Program-made: the position numbers and the translations under genes
In this document: positions 10,965 to 22,294 of the stretch, piece after piece
Layout of the letters: each line of letters opens with the position of its first letter
How positions within the stretch are numbered: position 1 is the first letter of the stretch
Notes under the pieces: generated by a model
Seen by the model: only the letters and a program-made list of their open reading frames with translations
Told to the model about the DNA's origin: nothing
Databases searched by the model: none
Source of the DNA: Physella acuta
Lineage: Eukaryota; Mollusca; Gastropoda; Physidae
Length of the DNA stretch: 64,000 nucleotides
Assembly (NCBI RefSeq): GCF_028476545.1
Contig: NW_026733926.1
Location: 1 to 64,000 of the forward strand
Direction: 5' to 3'

Positions 10965-11700
10965 TTCTCGTTATTAAGTTTTAAAAATAGAATAGAATCG
11001 GAATTCTTATGGTTTTTGAGGAATCGGAGTAGCTTAAAGTACTACTTCCGGTCACCGGAAATCGCAGAACACTTGAAAGAAACCAGTGAGTACATTTTTT
11101 TACCTATGTATGACATTTCACCCACCTTCTCGAAACTGTGCTCATGTTATTAATATTTTAGAAACCAGAAATTGAGTGAAGTACAGCTTCCGGAAATCGG
11201 AGGTCATCAAAATGGATGGTAATCCTAGTGTAAGAGCTTATACTTATATATGAAATTTCGTTTACCTAAATGAAACAGCACTCAAATTATCTTGTTCCTA
11301 TGGAAATGGAATAAAATATCACTCCCGGTTACCGGAAATCGTTCGAAATTTGACATAAACTTGCGCATTCAATGTAATATTTATTTATGAAAGTTTGTCC
11401 ACATATCTTAAACTGTACTCAAGTTGTTGGCTTTTGGGAAATCAGAATTAGAGTAAGTAACATTTCCGGTTACCGCAAATCGCTTAAAATTCAATGCAGA
11501 ACTAAAAATTTGCCATATTTTATAAGATATATATTCAACATAACTGAAACGGTTCTCAAGTCATCATGTTTACACACAAACATACATACGAAATTGCACA
11601 ACTAAGTTTTTCCGACTCAGGGAGGTCTAATACGTCTAGATTCGTCGAAATCTCGATTTAAATTTTTTTGCACGGTTACTATACTGCCTGTATACTTGAT
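10965..11700. repeat. About 140-bp degenerate repeat with TTCCGGT-ACCGGAA palindrome
   Basis: Four units are recognisable by the palindromic phrase TTCCGGTCACCGGAA or its variants at about 11046, 11189 (shortened), 11323 and 11464. Each is followed by an AAATCG phrase and, further on, a TATATATGAAATTTCG-like phrase and an ACGGTTCTCAAGT-like phrase. The block ends with TTTTTCCGACTCAGGGAGGT and CGTCGAAATCTCGATTT, then TATACGAGAAAGTAAAA. Related units occur at 61.7-62.5 kb. The order suggests the internal repeats and end of an unidentified transposable element family. Confidence 0.7.
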
Positions 11701-12446
11701 ATACGAGAAAGTAAAAAATGCCTCAAATTAGGGTTAAAAAACACGTTTTAAAACTAATTAGGCTCAATCTTAGAATGCATGCTACCTCTCAACCACACCA
11801 CCCAGGATCTGTTTCATCCCACCCGCGTTACAGACTCGGCCCAGTCCCATTTTTTTAAGCCCAAAATTACACCATCACTCCATGACACCCCACCACACCT
11901 ACTTACGCCATCAGCATCCCGGCGCCCTAATTGACTGCCGCCCTACCTGTAAACAAAAGATCCATTCAACCAGAGCTTCGAGAATGTTTTTTGCACGTGC
12001 GTGCACGCGTAAACACTTTTACTCACGTCAGTTTGAAAGGAAAACGTAGACACCCGTTTTTTGTTGATCTACCCTCAATGGGATTTTTGTTTATCTAATT
12101 TAAGTGGTTATCTCACCGCTGTGGTGTAGATTCTTACCTCACCGTTGGGACATAGTTTTACCTTACTTTTGTAAAACATCACCGCGCATTCCTTTAACCG
12201 CATCATAAAATATTTTTCTCCTCTTAAAGATATTTACCTCACTTTAACATCTACCTCACTTTAAGCACCCTGTACCTCACCTTAAAATCACCTCCTTTTA
12301 AGGACCTTAATCTTACTTAAAGGACATTTACTTCATCTTTAGGATATTATTTGGCCTCACTGTTTCATAACTCATCAGAAGGACATTTTTTTAAAACATC
12401 TTTAAATACCCTTCTCTTCTTAAGGGCCTTCTCATTTTAATGACAT
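11701..12446. other. Unclassified DNA grading into the 46-bp satellite
   Basis: No gene is seen. From about 12100 onward TTACCTCAC and CACCTTAA phrases recur irregularly. They are decayed relatives of the satellite that follows, so this is its old left edge. Confidence 0.55.
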
Positions 12447-13360
12447 TTACCTCACTTGATGGTCCTAACATCTTACCTCACCTTAAGGTCATTTACCTTA
12501 GCAGAAGGTCCTAACATCTTACCTCACCTTAAGGTCCTTTACCTTAGCAGAAGGTCCTAACATCTTACCTCACCTTAAGGTCCTTTACCTTAGCAGAAGG
12601 TCCTAACATCTTACCTCACCTTAAGGTCCTTTACCTTAGCAGAAGGTCCTAACATCTTACCTCACCTTAAGGTCCTTTACCTTAGCAGAAGGTCCTAACA
12701 TCTTACCTCACCTTAAGGTCCTTTACCTTAGCAGAAGGTCCTAACATCTTACCTCACCTTAAGGTCCTTTACCTTAGCAGAAGGTCCTAACATCTTACCT
12801 CACCTTAAGGTCCTTTACCCCAGCTGAAGGTCCCAACACATTACCTCACCTTAAGGTCCTTTACCTTAGCAGAAGGTCCTAACATCTTACCTCACCTTAA
12901 GGTCCTTTACCTTAGCAGAAGGTCCTAACATCTTACCTCACCTTAAGGTCCTTTACCTTAGCAGAAGGTCCTAACATCTTACCTCACCTTAAGGTCCTTT
13001 ACCTTAGCAGAAGGTCCTAACATCTTACCTCACCTTAAGGTCCTTTACCTTAGCAGAAGGTCCTAACATCTTACCTCACCTTAAGGTCCTTTACCTTAGC
13101 AGAAGGTCCTAACATCTTACCTCACCTTAAGGTCCTTTACCTTAGCAGAAGGTCCTAACATCTTACCTCACCTTAAGGTCCTTTACCTTAGCAGAAGGTC
13201 CTAACATCTTACCTCACCTTAAGGTCCTTTACCTTAGCAGAAGGTCCTAACATCTTACCTCACCTTAAGGTCCTTTACCTTAGCAGAAGGTCCTAACATC
13301 TTACCTCACCTTAAGGCCCTTTACCCCAGCTGAAGGTCCCAACACATTACCTCACCATTA
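12447..13360. repeat. 46-bp satellite, about 19-20 copies, with 506-bp higher-order spacing
   Basis: The unit runs GGTCCTAACATCTTACCTCA then CCTTAAGGTCCTTTACCTTAG then CAGAA. Each unit contains the 10-bp palindrome ACCTTAAGGT. One variant unit (CCCCAGCTGAAGGTCCC, AACACATT) occurs at about 12815 and again at 13321, exactly 506 bp or 11 units apart. The second marks the end of the array. Confidence 0.95.
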
Positions 13361-14118
13361 AAACTTATCTCACCATAAAAACTTACCTCACCATACAAAC
13401 TTATCTCACCGCCCCATCCAATGGAAATCTCAGAACCCTTTCATCTTCTGGAAAAAAAAAACCTGACCCCGTGACCTCAAATCGCGAGCACAAGCCAGCA
13501 GACGACGATCTGTTTATTGAGGAACGGCCAGACGGAATTAGTTCCTGAATCAACCGTCTGTGCACTTCCGCTGAGCCTGCGCAATCAAAATGCGGATTTG
13601 TGGTTCTGGAAAAAAAGATTATTAAAAAACCTCGAGATATGAATTAGATCCAGTGTTAGCTGGAAGGTATGGCTTGGTCTCAATGACAAGCTTTGTTGAG
13701 ATTTGTTTATTGCCTGCGTGTTTACATAAGCTAGTTAGATGTATTGCGGCGCACAATGCTCAACATTCCAGTGTCAAGGGATCTATGAGGCTTGTTATCT
13801 TGGTATAAGTTATCTTGCCAAGTTTACTTGAGGTATTTTTGTGTTTATGTTTCGGTGGTATTCTTTGGCGGTGTTGTTTATTGTCTAGTATGTATGTCAC
13901 ACAATCGTTTTCGTTGGTTTACTTGGGTTGTGTTTGCTTCGCTGTATGTCCGCTAGATCTTTTTATTGTTGCAACAGTTGCAGTTTTTAGGCTGCCGGTT
14001 TTACAATTGTCAATCCCCTGCATGACATTTTTTTTAAACGTCAACTTTAAGGTTGTCAGTCGTCAATATCTCAGTCTTAGGGCTTTTTTAATTATCTGTC
14101 AGTTTTTAGTGATATCAG
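13361..14118. other. Unclassified non-coding DNA
   Basis: The left edge shows three CTCACCATAAAAACTTA-like phrases, a decayed tail of the satellite. The frame at 13815-14126 (+) is T-rich and hydrophobic by composition, without a recognisable domain. I do not call a gene. Confidence 0.4.
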
Positions 14119-14119
14119 T

Positions 14120-14380
14120 TCTCTAGCTGTCAATTACAGGGATGTCAGTTCTTTAGATGTTGTCTCCTGCTATTTTAAGGGGTGTTAGCTCTGTAGCTGT
14201 CGGTTTTAGGGGTGTCATTCATCTAGCTGTCAGCTTTAGTGAAATCAGTGCTCTAGCTGTCAGTATTTATGAATGTCACTCATATAGCTGTCGGTATTTA
14301 GGATGTCAGTCATACAGCAGTCAGTAGTTAGTATGTCAGTCATATAGGTGTCAGTAATTAGGATGTCAGTATTTTTTTTA
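14120..14380. repeat. Degenerate tandem repeat (about 30-35 bp)
   Basis: Recurrent TAGCTGTCAGT and GGATGTCAGTCATATAG phrases at irregular spacing. The array is old. Confidence 0.65.
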
Positions 14381-15290
14381 GTATTGTTACTCCTACAGCT
14401 TTCAGCGACTCTCATCCGTGTAGATCCTTCCGACCTGGATTCGAACCTTAAACAACCAACCACTGCAGCACAACTTGCTTTCTTGTATGGGTACTTTCAA
14501 ACTGTGGGCAATAAATCCACCCCCCCCCCCCCCCCCTAAACTCTAACAATTATTGGGCTCTGACAAGCCACTGAAACCGTTGAAAAAAAAAAATTCCCTA
14601 AATCATAACGGAAATTACTGATTAAGCCTGTCAAGAAGCCAGATTAGCATTCAAATCAAGTGGCTTTTTTTACTTTAAAGAATTTAATATGACGTTTATG
14701 TTATGACAGTAATTTTTTAAACGGGGGGGGGGGGGGGGGGGGGGGGGAAGGGGGCAATACAACAAAAGGAAACGTAACTCTAAAACACATCAGTATTAAA
14801 AAAAACAAGATGAGGCAACTTTACTTTACTACACACAAAAAAACAAATGGAACTATGCTACTTTTGTAACAGCCCCTTCTAACTCTTGACCCCAGTGAAC
14901 TTTCAGTTCTCTCCCCTTTCTAATTGGAAACCTTCATAAGATCGTGCTGTGGCATAATAGTTCATTGTCCTCTCATGTCCTACTGGGTCCTACAGGGTCC
15001 GTATCTCATTGTTGGGGCGCACGTGGAAAGCTCGATTGATCTAGAAAATCTCTTGAAAAACCTGACCTAATTAGAATTGTTTTTCCCTTTTCTAACATGC
15101 GCTATGCGTACACCAGAAAACGTCGGTCGATTTAATGATGAACATGTTATACTCTACTCCAGTGTAATAAACTGGCTTTTGGTATTATATAAAAATAAAG
15201 ATACACAAACACAATAGTTATTTTTTATAAATAAAGAAAAGATAGCTACAATTAAATTATATTTTAGTTTATATTCGAACATTTTTATTT
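14381..15290. other. Unclassified DNA with long homopolymers
   Basis: It contains about 18 C at 14518-14536 and about 25 G at 14723-14747. GCAACTTTACTTTACTAC near 14815 resembles the SINE family 1 tail but has no attached body. Confidence 0.45.
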
Positions 15291-15295
15291 TAATA

Positions 15296-15725
15296 CTAGT
15301 TGACTTACCCGTTGTCGCACGTAACTTCACATTTTTTTTTAAAAACAAAATAGCATTGGCGTTTTCCATTGATATATTTTTCTTTTTTTGTTTCCTCATT
15401 GTTTTGTATTTTTCCAACGTTTTCTTTAACTTGCTTTCGCGTCTGTTTGTTTGTCTTTCCATCAAATCGTGCGATCGAAATTTCGGGCACTTCCCAGTTA
15501 GCTAGCGCGCTGAAATTCATATTTTGTCTTGCTGTGTATGTCTGTGTTATGAATATCTCGTATTCAATTTATTTCCCTCCATTGATCTTTGTCCAATCTA
15601 TTGCCTCCCCTCATGTTCTCTGTTGACTTCCACCTACTGAACGGCTCGACCACCGGAGTTGCTGTTTATGTTTACGTGAGTACGTCCTGAAGATATTGCG
15701 TGTGCTAGGCGACCTGTTTATAAAG
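15296..15725 (-). mobile_element. Putative non-autonomous Helitron, minus strand
   Basis: On the minus strand the 3' end reads CGTGCGACAACGGGTAAGTC then AACTAG, followed by T. That is a decayed hairpin (CGT...ACG) about a dozen bases before a CTAG terminus in an A|T target, the Helitron 3' signature. The other limit is uncertain. A TTCTTTATAAACAGG start near 15725 would give a TC beginning but is preceded by T on the minus strand. The interior has no helicase or Rep sequence. Confidence 0.4.
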
Positions 15726-16282
15726 AATACTCCGTTTGTTTGTTTGTTACCAAAAACTATTAGGAACCAGTACAAAAGTTGGTTCACCGTGTAGCAAATT
15801 TACTACATTGGCATTTTGTGAAGCAAAGCCTCTGTATCAGTGTACGAAATCAGCTTTCACCTTTAGACTTATTTTACTACTTCTGATCAAATTATGAACA
15901 ACAACAAAAAAGTGTATAATCCTTCTCATAATGTTGTGAGTGTTCATCTAAACATTGGTTTGATTCTATTTCTTTGGTCTCATCAACTGGGCAAAGAGCC
16001 GCACAAAATTTTTTTTTAAAGACTCCAAGTTTCCTACCACAGTCCCACTGTTCTCTTTAAAGTATGTCACTATTTCCTCAGAGAATCTTATTTTTAATCC
16101 AAATGAGCCGCAGTGTTCACTTAAAGAGCCGTATTATTCCATAAAAGAACCGCAATGATTCTATTAAAGAGTTACACTTTCCTTGCATAAGTCGTACTAA
16201 TCCTCTACAGATGGGCTGTTCATGAGACGGACTATTCCCTCAAAGAACTATATAATTCCCTCAGTCACAACGCACAACTGTA
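15726..16282. other. Unclassified non-coding DNA
   Basis: AT-rich. From 16010 to 16270 phrases like AAAGAGCCG, TTCCTC and AAGAACC recur loosely, perhaps a very old tandem repeat. No gene seen. Confidence 0.4.
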
Positions 16283-16290
16283 GTTTCATG

Positions 16291-16490
16291 CAGTGTTTCT
16301 TTCAGTCTGTTCGATCCTGGGGAGGAGTGGTACTTGAAACTGTGTTATGGGGGGGGGTGTAAATTTTCCGCGGCGGGGAGTTGACGCTGGTAAGATTATA
16401 TATTTTCTGTATAAATTATATTTCGTTCGCCCCAACCCTTCACCCCCCAACCCCACCTGAAGAGATGCCAGAAAAAAAAAACCCAGTCTA
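16291..16490. mobile_element. MITE family B copy (hAT-like)
   Basis: Left terminus CAGTGTTTCTTTCAG, G-rich inner segments, the family mid-phrase TATAAATTATATTTCGTTCG, then GAAGAGATGCCAGAAAAAA at the right. Flanking 8-mers GTTTCATG (16283-16290) and TTTTCATG (16491-16498) match at 7 of 8 bases, consistent with an 8-bp target duplication. The right terminus is decayed. Confidence 0.7.
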
Positions 16491-16498
16491 TTTTCATG

Positions 16499-17606
16499 TT
16501 TCTCCCTCCTCTGTTAACTGTGTACGCTGGCAAGATATCCCACCGCGTATTTTGATTTAGTGACTTGAACATCTAAACAGCAACACGTTCATGTTTTGTG
16601 TTTTCTATAGAATGGGTTTTCCCAATATAACCATATTTAGACCTTGCCGTCTTAATACCTTTTCTTTTAGTTTGCGCAAAAAGCGCAAAAGGATTAGAAG
16701 CGCGTACGACGCTTCCGGAAATTAATTCTGATACAAATGAAATCGTGAAAGAGACTGCCTAGCGGGGAATTCCGATTATTTCCAGCGTGATTTTATGCTT
16801 GAATTAGCGCTCGCTGTTACAACATTTTTTTTTTTGTTAGACGACATCGGTTATTATTATTGACTTTTCCTTCTCATGTTTTCGCTTGTAACGTTTTTTT
16901 TTTTGTCTGTGGCAAGATTTTTTTTTCTTTGCGAATTCTCGTGGCAAATTAGCATATTGTGTATGTCGTGTTTCCGCTTGATCTGCTGTTGTGTTTTGGT
17001 TGACGTCATGGTTGACTGGGTTTGTTGATCTAACGCACAATCTCTTCCTAAACTGATGAAAAAAAAACATGTAGCCTACTCTTCTTTTTCTGACCGGTTT
17101 CTCAGTGTCCTTTCTCCAATTTTATTTCATGTCATCTAAGTGTATTTTTCGTCTGTGTATTTTCGTCTTTGTGTTTTGATCTGTGTATATTTCACCTAAG
17201 TTTCTTTTTCATCTTAGCGTATTTTTCGTCTAAGTGCAGAACGCAACCGCCATCTGCCCCCCCCCCCCCCCCACTCAGGTCAATTAACCCCTGTCGGTTA
17301 TACTCTGCTGTACATTCCCCCTGCCAAAAACCGCGGTAGGACATTACCCCCCCCCCCCCATGTTGATAACTAACTGCCCCTAAACCTAGTAGAAATAAAG
17401 TTAGAATTATTAATAGGGATACAGATAGGGCTAACGATTTGTTAGGGTTATAATTAGAGATAGGGATATGGTTAGGGTTAATGTAATTGGCAGGGGTCAA
17501 ATCATCTAGGTGGTAAACTCAGGAGGGGTGGGGGCAATTAACCGGGGGGGGGGGATGATGTCCTAGACTCACTGTCTATGTTCTATCCTGTGTTCTATGT
17601 GAACAT
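16499..17606. other. Unclassified DNA with C and G runs
   Basis: It includes C runs at 17258-17272 and 17348-17359 and a G run near 17545. A loose patch of TAGGG phrases lies at 17385-17480. No coding sequence recognised. Confidence 0.4.
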
Positions 17607-17607
17607 A

Positions 17608-18435
<828 letters not shown>

Positions 18436-18675
18436 TGGGGGACTGCGTGGCCTAGCTGTAGAGCGCTAGACTCAAAGCATCGAGTTTGAATCCGGGTTTA
18501 AGTTAGTAAAGCGTCCCTGAGTTCACCCAGCTCTGATGGGTGCCTAACTCACGACAGGTAATATAGAGGCTGTTTGAATAGTGCTAACCACACTATTCCT
18601 TCCATATGCCGAGGAAAAACACGTGAACTCTACTCACTTGCCCATGGACCGTCAAGTTAAAAAAAATAAACTTAA
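18436..18675 (+). mobile_element. SINE family 1 copy
   Basis: A box TGGCCTAGCTGTAGAGCGC and B box GAGTTTGAATCCGGG are both well kept. The core (CACCCAGCTCTGATGGGTGC, CTAACTCACG) and 3' region (GTGAACTCTACTCACTTGCC, GACCGTCAAGTT) follow in order. The tail is A-rich rather than TTTAC. About eight bases are missing from the anticodon arm. Confidence 0.85.
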
Positions 18676-18959
18676 CTCTCTTATGTAAGCGATGATCAGT
18701 AGTTTTCTACAAACAAAGCCTTAGTAGTCGGACCTTACGTAGGTTTTAAATATATCTCATAACTAATCCTGAATGTACACACTCATTTGATTCTCCGAAA
18801 ATAGATACCCCCCCCCCCCCCCCCAAATGTCTATTTTCGAGACCATTAACTTGGAACAAAAGACGACATTATCTTTCTTCTCAAGACTCGATTTCCCGCG
18901 CGTTATGTAGGGAATGCCGTCTGCTAATTTGACGACTGATAACACAGTCGGTTTTCTTT

Positions 18960-19200
18960 GAAACCTCGGTACTAATGAGTACCAGTGGTTCCCAAACTGG
19001 TGGGGTAATGTGTTCCTCTGTAATAATAAATGGCACTGGTTCCCAAACTGGTGGGGTAATGTGTTCCTCTGTAATAATAAATGGCACTGGTTCCCAAACT
19101 GGTGGGGTAATGTGTTCCTCTGTAATAATAAATGGCACTGGTTCCCGAACTGGTGGGGTAATGTGTTCCTTAGTACTAATAATTGGCACACTGGTTCTTC
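18960..19200. repeat. 51-bp tandem repeat, about 4-5 copies, hAT-terminus-like
   Basis: Three identical internal units and two diverged edge units, each containing CACTGGTTCCCAAACTGGTG then GGGTAATGTGTTCC. Edge units share GTACTAAT (18969 and 19173, exactly four periods apart) where the inner ones have GTAATAAT. The phrase CAGTGGTTCCCAAACTGG looks like a hAT terminal repeat. Period 51 leaves several frames open; none is a gene. Confidence 0.9.
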
Positions 19201-20642
19201 AGGCTTGTAGTTTGATGTGTCTAGACTGCCCTAGAACTTGAGAACAGCCGTCTTTTATTGTGATAAAATTGTCTGGGCAGGGAGATAACTGGACAAGAGT
19301 TTTGGTTCTTGTAAAGACGCTGAAGGGACATAACTGTGTTGGTGTTTACCTGATCAGCTGCTTCCCGTTTTTAGAATGTGATAAGTGTTTAGAAATATAG
19401 TGACGGTTAAATTTATAGTAAAGTAAAAATAAAACAAGTCCGCACCTACGGTTTTAGATAGACTCTGTTAACCCCTTTCTTTGTACAAAAAAAAAAAAAA
19501 AAAAAAAAAAAAGAAAAAAAAAACGTCTTTGAAGAGAGAACACTAGACCCGTGGTTATCAGTGTGAGAACCTTTGATCAAGATAAGACGTCGACTGTTGT
19601 TTTATTGCACACAGACCCGGGGGTCACATTATCACCCCGGGGCGCCGTGTTGATGAAGTGATTTGTGAAGCGGAGGGGATTACAAGAGGGGGATGGCTGA
19701 GTGTTAGCGCTACGCTTTGGTGGATTATCGTTACTTGTTAGTAGCAAGTGTACACCTGGGATGGTTGGGGTGATGTTTGGAGGGGGGGGGGGGCTATCGT
19801 CTCTTGTTAAATGGCAAGTGTATGCATGGGATGGTTGGGTTGATGTTTGGTGGACAGGGGGGGGGGGGCGGGGTGTGAGGGAGAGATTTGATCAGTCAAA
19901 GAGGGAGGATAGATGGTTTGGTTGGATGGTTTATGCTGTGTGTGTGTGAAGGGTGGGGTGGGGGGGGGGGGGGTCGGAAAGGTAGCTTGTGGTGGGGGGT
20001 TGAATGGTTGTAAGGGTAGGTTGGTGATTCAGGTTCGTGGATCAAATTGGTAGTTTCGTGGATCAGTTTGTAGGTTGGTGTATTATTCATAGTAGTTTTC
20101 TGGATCAGAGAGTATGTTGGTGGATATTAGGGTAGGTGGGTGGATCAGATGGAAGGTTTTAGGTTAAAGATGTAGATTGGTTGCTTAGCGGAGAGGGGGA
20201 GAGTTTAGGTTGAATAGACATACCGGTAGGTTGTATAGTCAGTGTGTGTTGAAGTGGGGGAAGTGACTGATGAATGGAGGATTGCATAATCAGAAGGTTG
20301 AGATCTGTAAAATCCCTATGTATGATCTCGGTGTGAGTATGACGTGAAACAATATAACAACGGGTTGTTCAACGGTGAGTACGTGGAGGCGCATGTGCAC
20401 GAACGACACCCAACTCACCAGGCATGTCTGTTTGTATAACATGCAGATCACCTAATCAATTAACCTAATCAATGAACACATCTGCTGTATCTGCTTATCA
20501 GCTGGAGATATTAAAACAAAAGTCACGTTCTAATTGATTGTATCATCTCTATTGTCAAGCTCTATGACACGCTTTAGCTTATTTGTGTCAACATATCTGA
20601 TGGCTATTACACGTGCAAAACTATAAACTCTACTAGGCATGC
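19201..20642. other. Unclassified DNA, G-rich on plus strand from 19.68 to 20.3 kb
   Basis: It holds an A tract of about 40 bp near 19486-19523. Two imperfect units of about 75 bp sharing CTTGTTA, GGCAAGTGTA and GGATGGTTGGGTTGATGTTTGG lie at about 19724-19870. Loose GTAGGTTGGTGGATCAG phrases lie at 20010-20170. Motifs CAGGGAGATAACT and AAGGGACATAACT occur at 19279 and 19323. No gene. Confidence 0.45.
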
Positions 20643-20878
20643 TGCCCAGCTTCGCTTAGGCTTTCGAAAACATTGAGAATTTGAATGCTTAATTAATTCG
20701 CCCATATAAGGCGCCGGTCAGTCGAGGTCAGTTTTGACCCCCTCATCGTAGACTTTTCGGCCAACCGGCCCCCGTGTTCTGTCGCCCCAAGGCAAGATCC
20801 TGCCAAATTTGAAGCGCCTGCGGCGCCGGGAAGTGCCCTATCGGGCACCCGATAACTTAGCTTTATATATTATAGAGA
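20643..20878 (-). mobile_element. Mini-Helitron, minus strand
   Basis: On the minus strand it starts TCTCTATAATATATAAAGC after an A. It ends with a small bulged hairpin (GCCTAAGCGAAGCTGGGC), then 11 bases finishing CTAG, followed by T. This fits the Helitron rules (5' TC, 3' hairpin about 11 nt from CTRR, insertion between A and T). Length 236 bp, non-autonomous. The interior is GC-richer than the neighbourhood and has an inverted phrase TGCCCTATCGGGCA. Confidence 0.6.
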
Positions 20879-20959
20879 TTAGCAAACTGCATAGATAAAC
20901 ACAGATTTCAATAAAGTAATTAAGGCCTGAAATACTTTAGTATAGAAATGTATTATTTG

Positions 20960-21125
20960 AATAGATTCTAGATCTAGGTAGGGTCTACATCTGTGTAAGT
21001 CTAGTTTTTCCGTAGATCTAGATCATCTAGATCTAGATCTAGAATCTCTAGATCTAGATGATCTAGAATCTCTAGATCTAGATGATCTAGAATATCTAGT
21101 TCTAGAATCTCTAGATCTAGAATCC
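20960..21125. repeat. AGATCTAG palindromic cluster
   Basis: Dense overlapping AGATCTAGATCT and TCTAGA palindromes with a repeated GATGATCTAGAATCTCTA phrase. Almost every base of 21010-21125 belongs to some palindrome, so strong secondary structure is possible. Confidence 0.85.
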
Positions 21126-21530
21126 AAATAGATAAAATAATTTTTTAAAGTTTAGGCCGAGAAAATCATATTGTATACATTTCATAGCGTACATAGCTCT
21201 AAATCATATTTGAATGAAATAGTTCATTTCTTTTTATTCTAAACTCGTAAGATGACGTCATCAGCTTCGTGCTCTTTTTTTAGTGTAATCAATAAGCGAC
21301 GTCATTATTAAATGCGTTCTTGTCCCAAGTTTAAACACTTTTCCGGTTGCATAATTAAAATTGTTTTTCTACATTCGAATACGCTTTATTTTTTATTTTT
21401 CTTCTTTAAATAAAATTGTGGTTATACATTTAAAACATCTAACATATTATTTTCAACAAAAATCCGTATAAAGTTCTTCATATATCGCTGCAGTTTCTGA
21501 TGTGATGTCCGGCAAAAATATTTTGCGGAC

Positions 21531-21566
<36 letters not shown>

Positions 21567-22294
21567 GCGCACAGGGCCTTTTATATATTAGAATTCTTCA
21601 AGAGGTCGTATTTCAAACAGACCTTCATTTATTTACCTAAAGTAGGCTAAACGACTTAGCATTAGCAAACAGTTCAATACATTGTGATTATTGCGCTAGG
21701 CGAAGTAGTATACACATCGTTTGCATCTGTATCGCAGTGATGTTTTGTTCATAGTGATATATCATTTTGTTTTATGGATGTATACTGTATAGTGTACAGT
21801 TGTTGTGTAATATTACTTTTATTTAGTTAAATCTATAGCTAAAGGCAAATTAGAATATTATGCTAATTGTTTAATAGAACACTACTAAACTAGATGCGTA
21901 CATTACATCTTTATGCATGCGGCTCTCAAAATGCGGTGCTTATTGAGTAAACTGCCGGGAACGAATTTGGCTAAGCACACAGCCCGGCTCAAGCGTTGGT
22001 CAAAGGGACACAACCCTTCTTGCAACATTGTCACGTGAGTGTCATCTGTTGATACAGGTGGCTTCATCTCCTGTCATCACTGTTTGGTCGACCTGTGTTG
22101 GGCCAGTGGCCCTTACTAACACGTGACCCAATGCACCCCCCTCCTTCCTATGTTAGACTAACTACATGCTAAATCTAAAGTTTGTGGGGAATCTTATTCC
22201 TACATTCGTCCGTCGGGTTACGCCGTCGGGTTAGTCCGCCGGGGCTAATCTTCTTAAGCTGTGCCTTAAACAGGTGTTAGACTCGTGTTAAAAT
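21126..22294. other. Unclassified DNA with a (GA)n tract
   Basis: (GA)n at 21534-21564 is followed by GTGCGCACAGGGCCTTTTAT then ATATTAGA. Read on the minus strand this looks like a Helitron-style 5' end, but no partner end was found. TGACGTCA occurs at about 21253. No gene seen. Confidence 0.4.

Noticed and set aside
17385-17480. TTAGGG-like patch resembling telomeric repeat
   Set aside because: Only a few irregular TAGGG phrases with no tandem register.
18969-19180. GTACTAAT on both sides of the 51-bp array as a target duplication
   Set aside because: The two sites are exactly 204 bp (4 x 51) apart, so they are the same position in the repeat register.
21480-21595. Possible Helitron 5' end (TCTAATATATAAAAGG on the minus strand after the GA tract)
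   Set aside because: Preceded by T rather than A, and no 3' partner end could be located.
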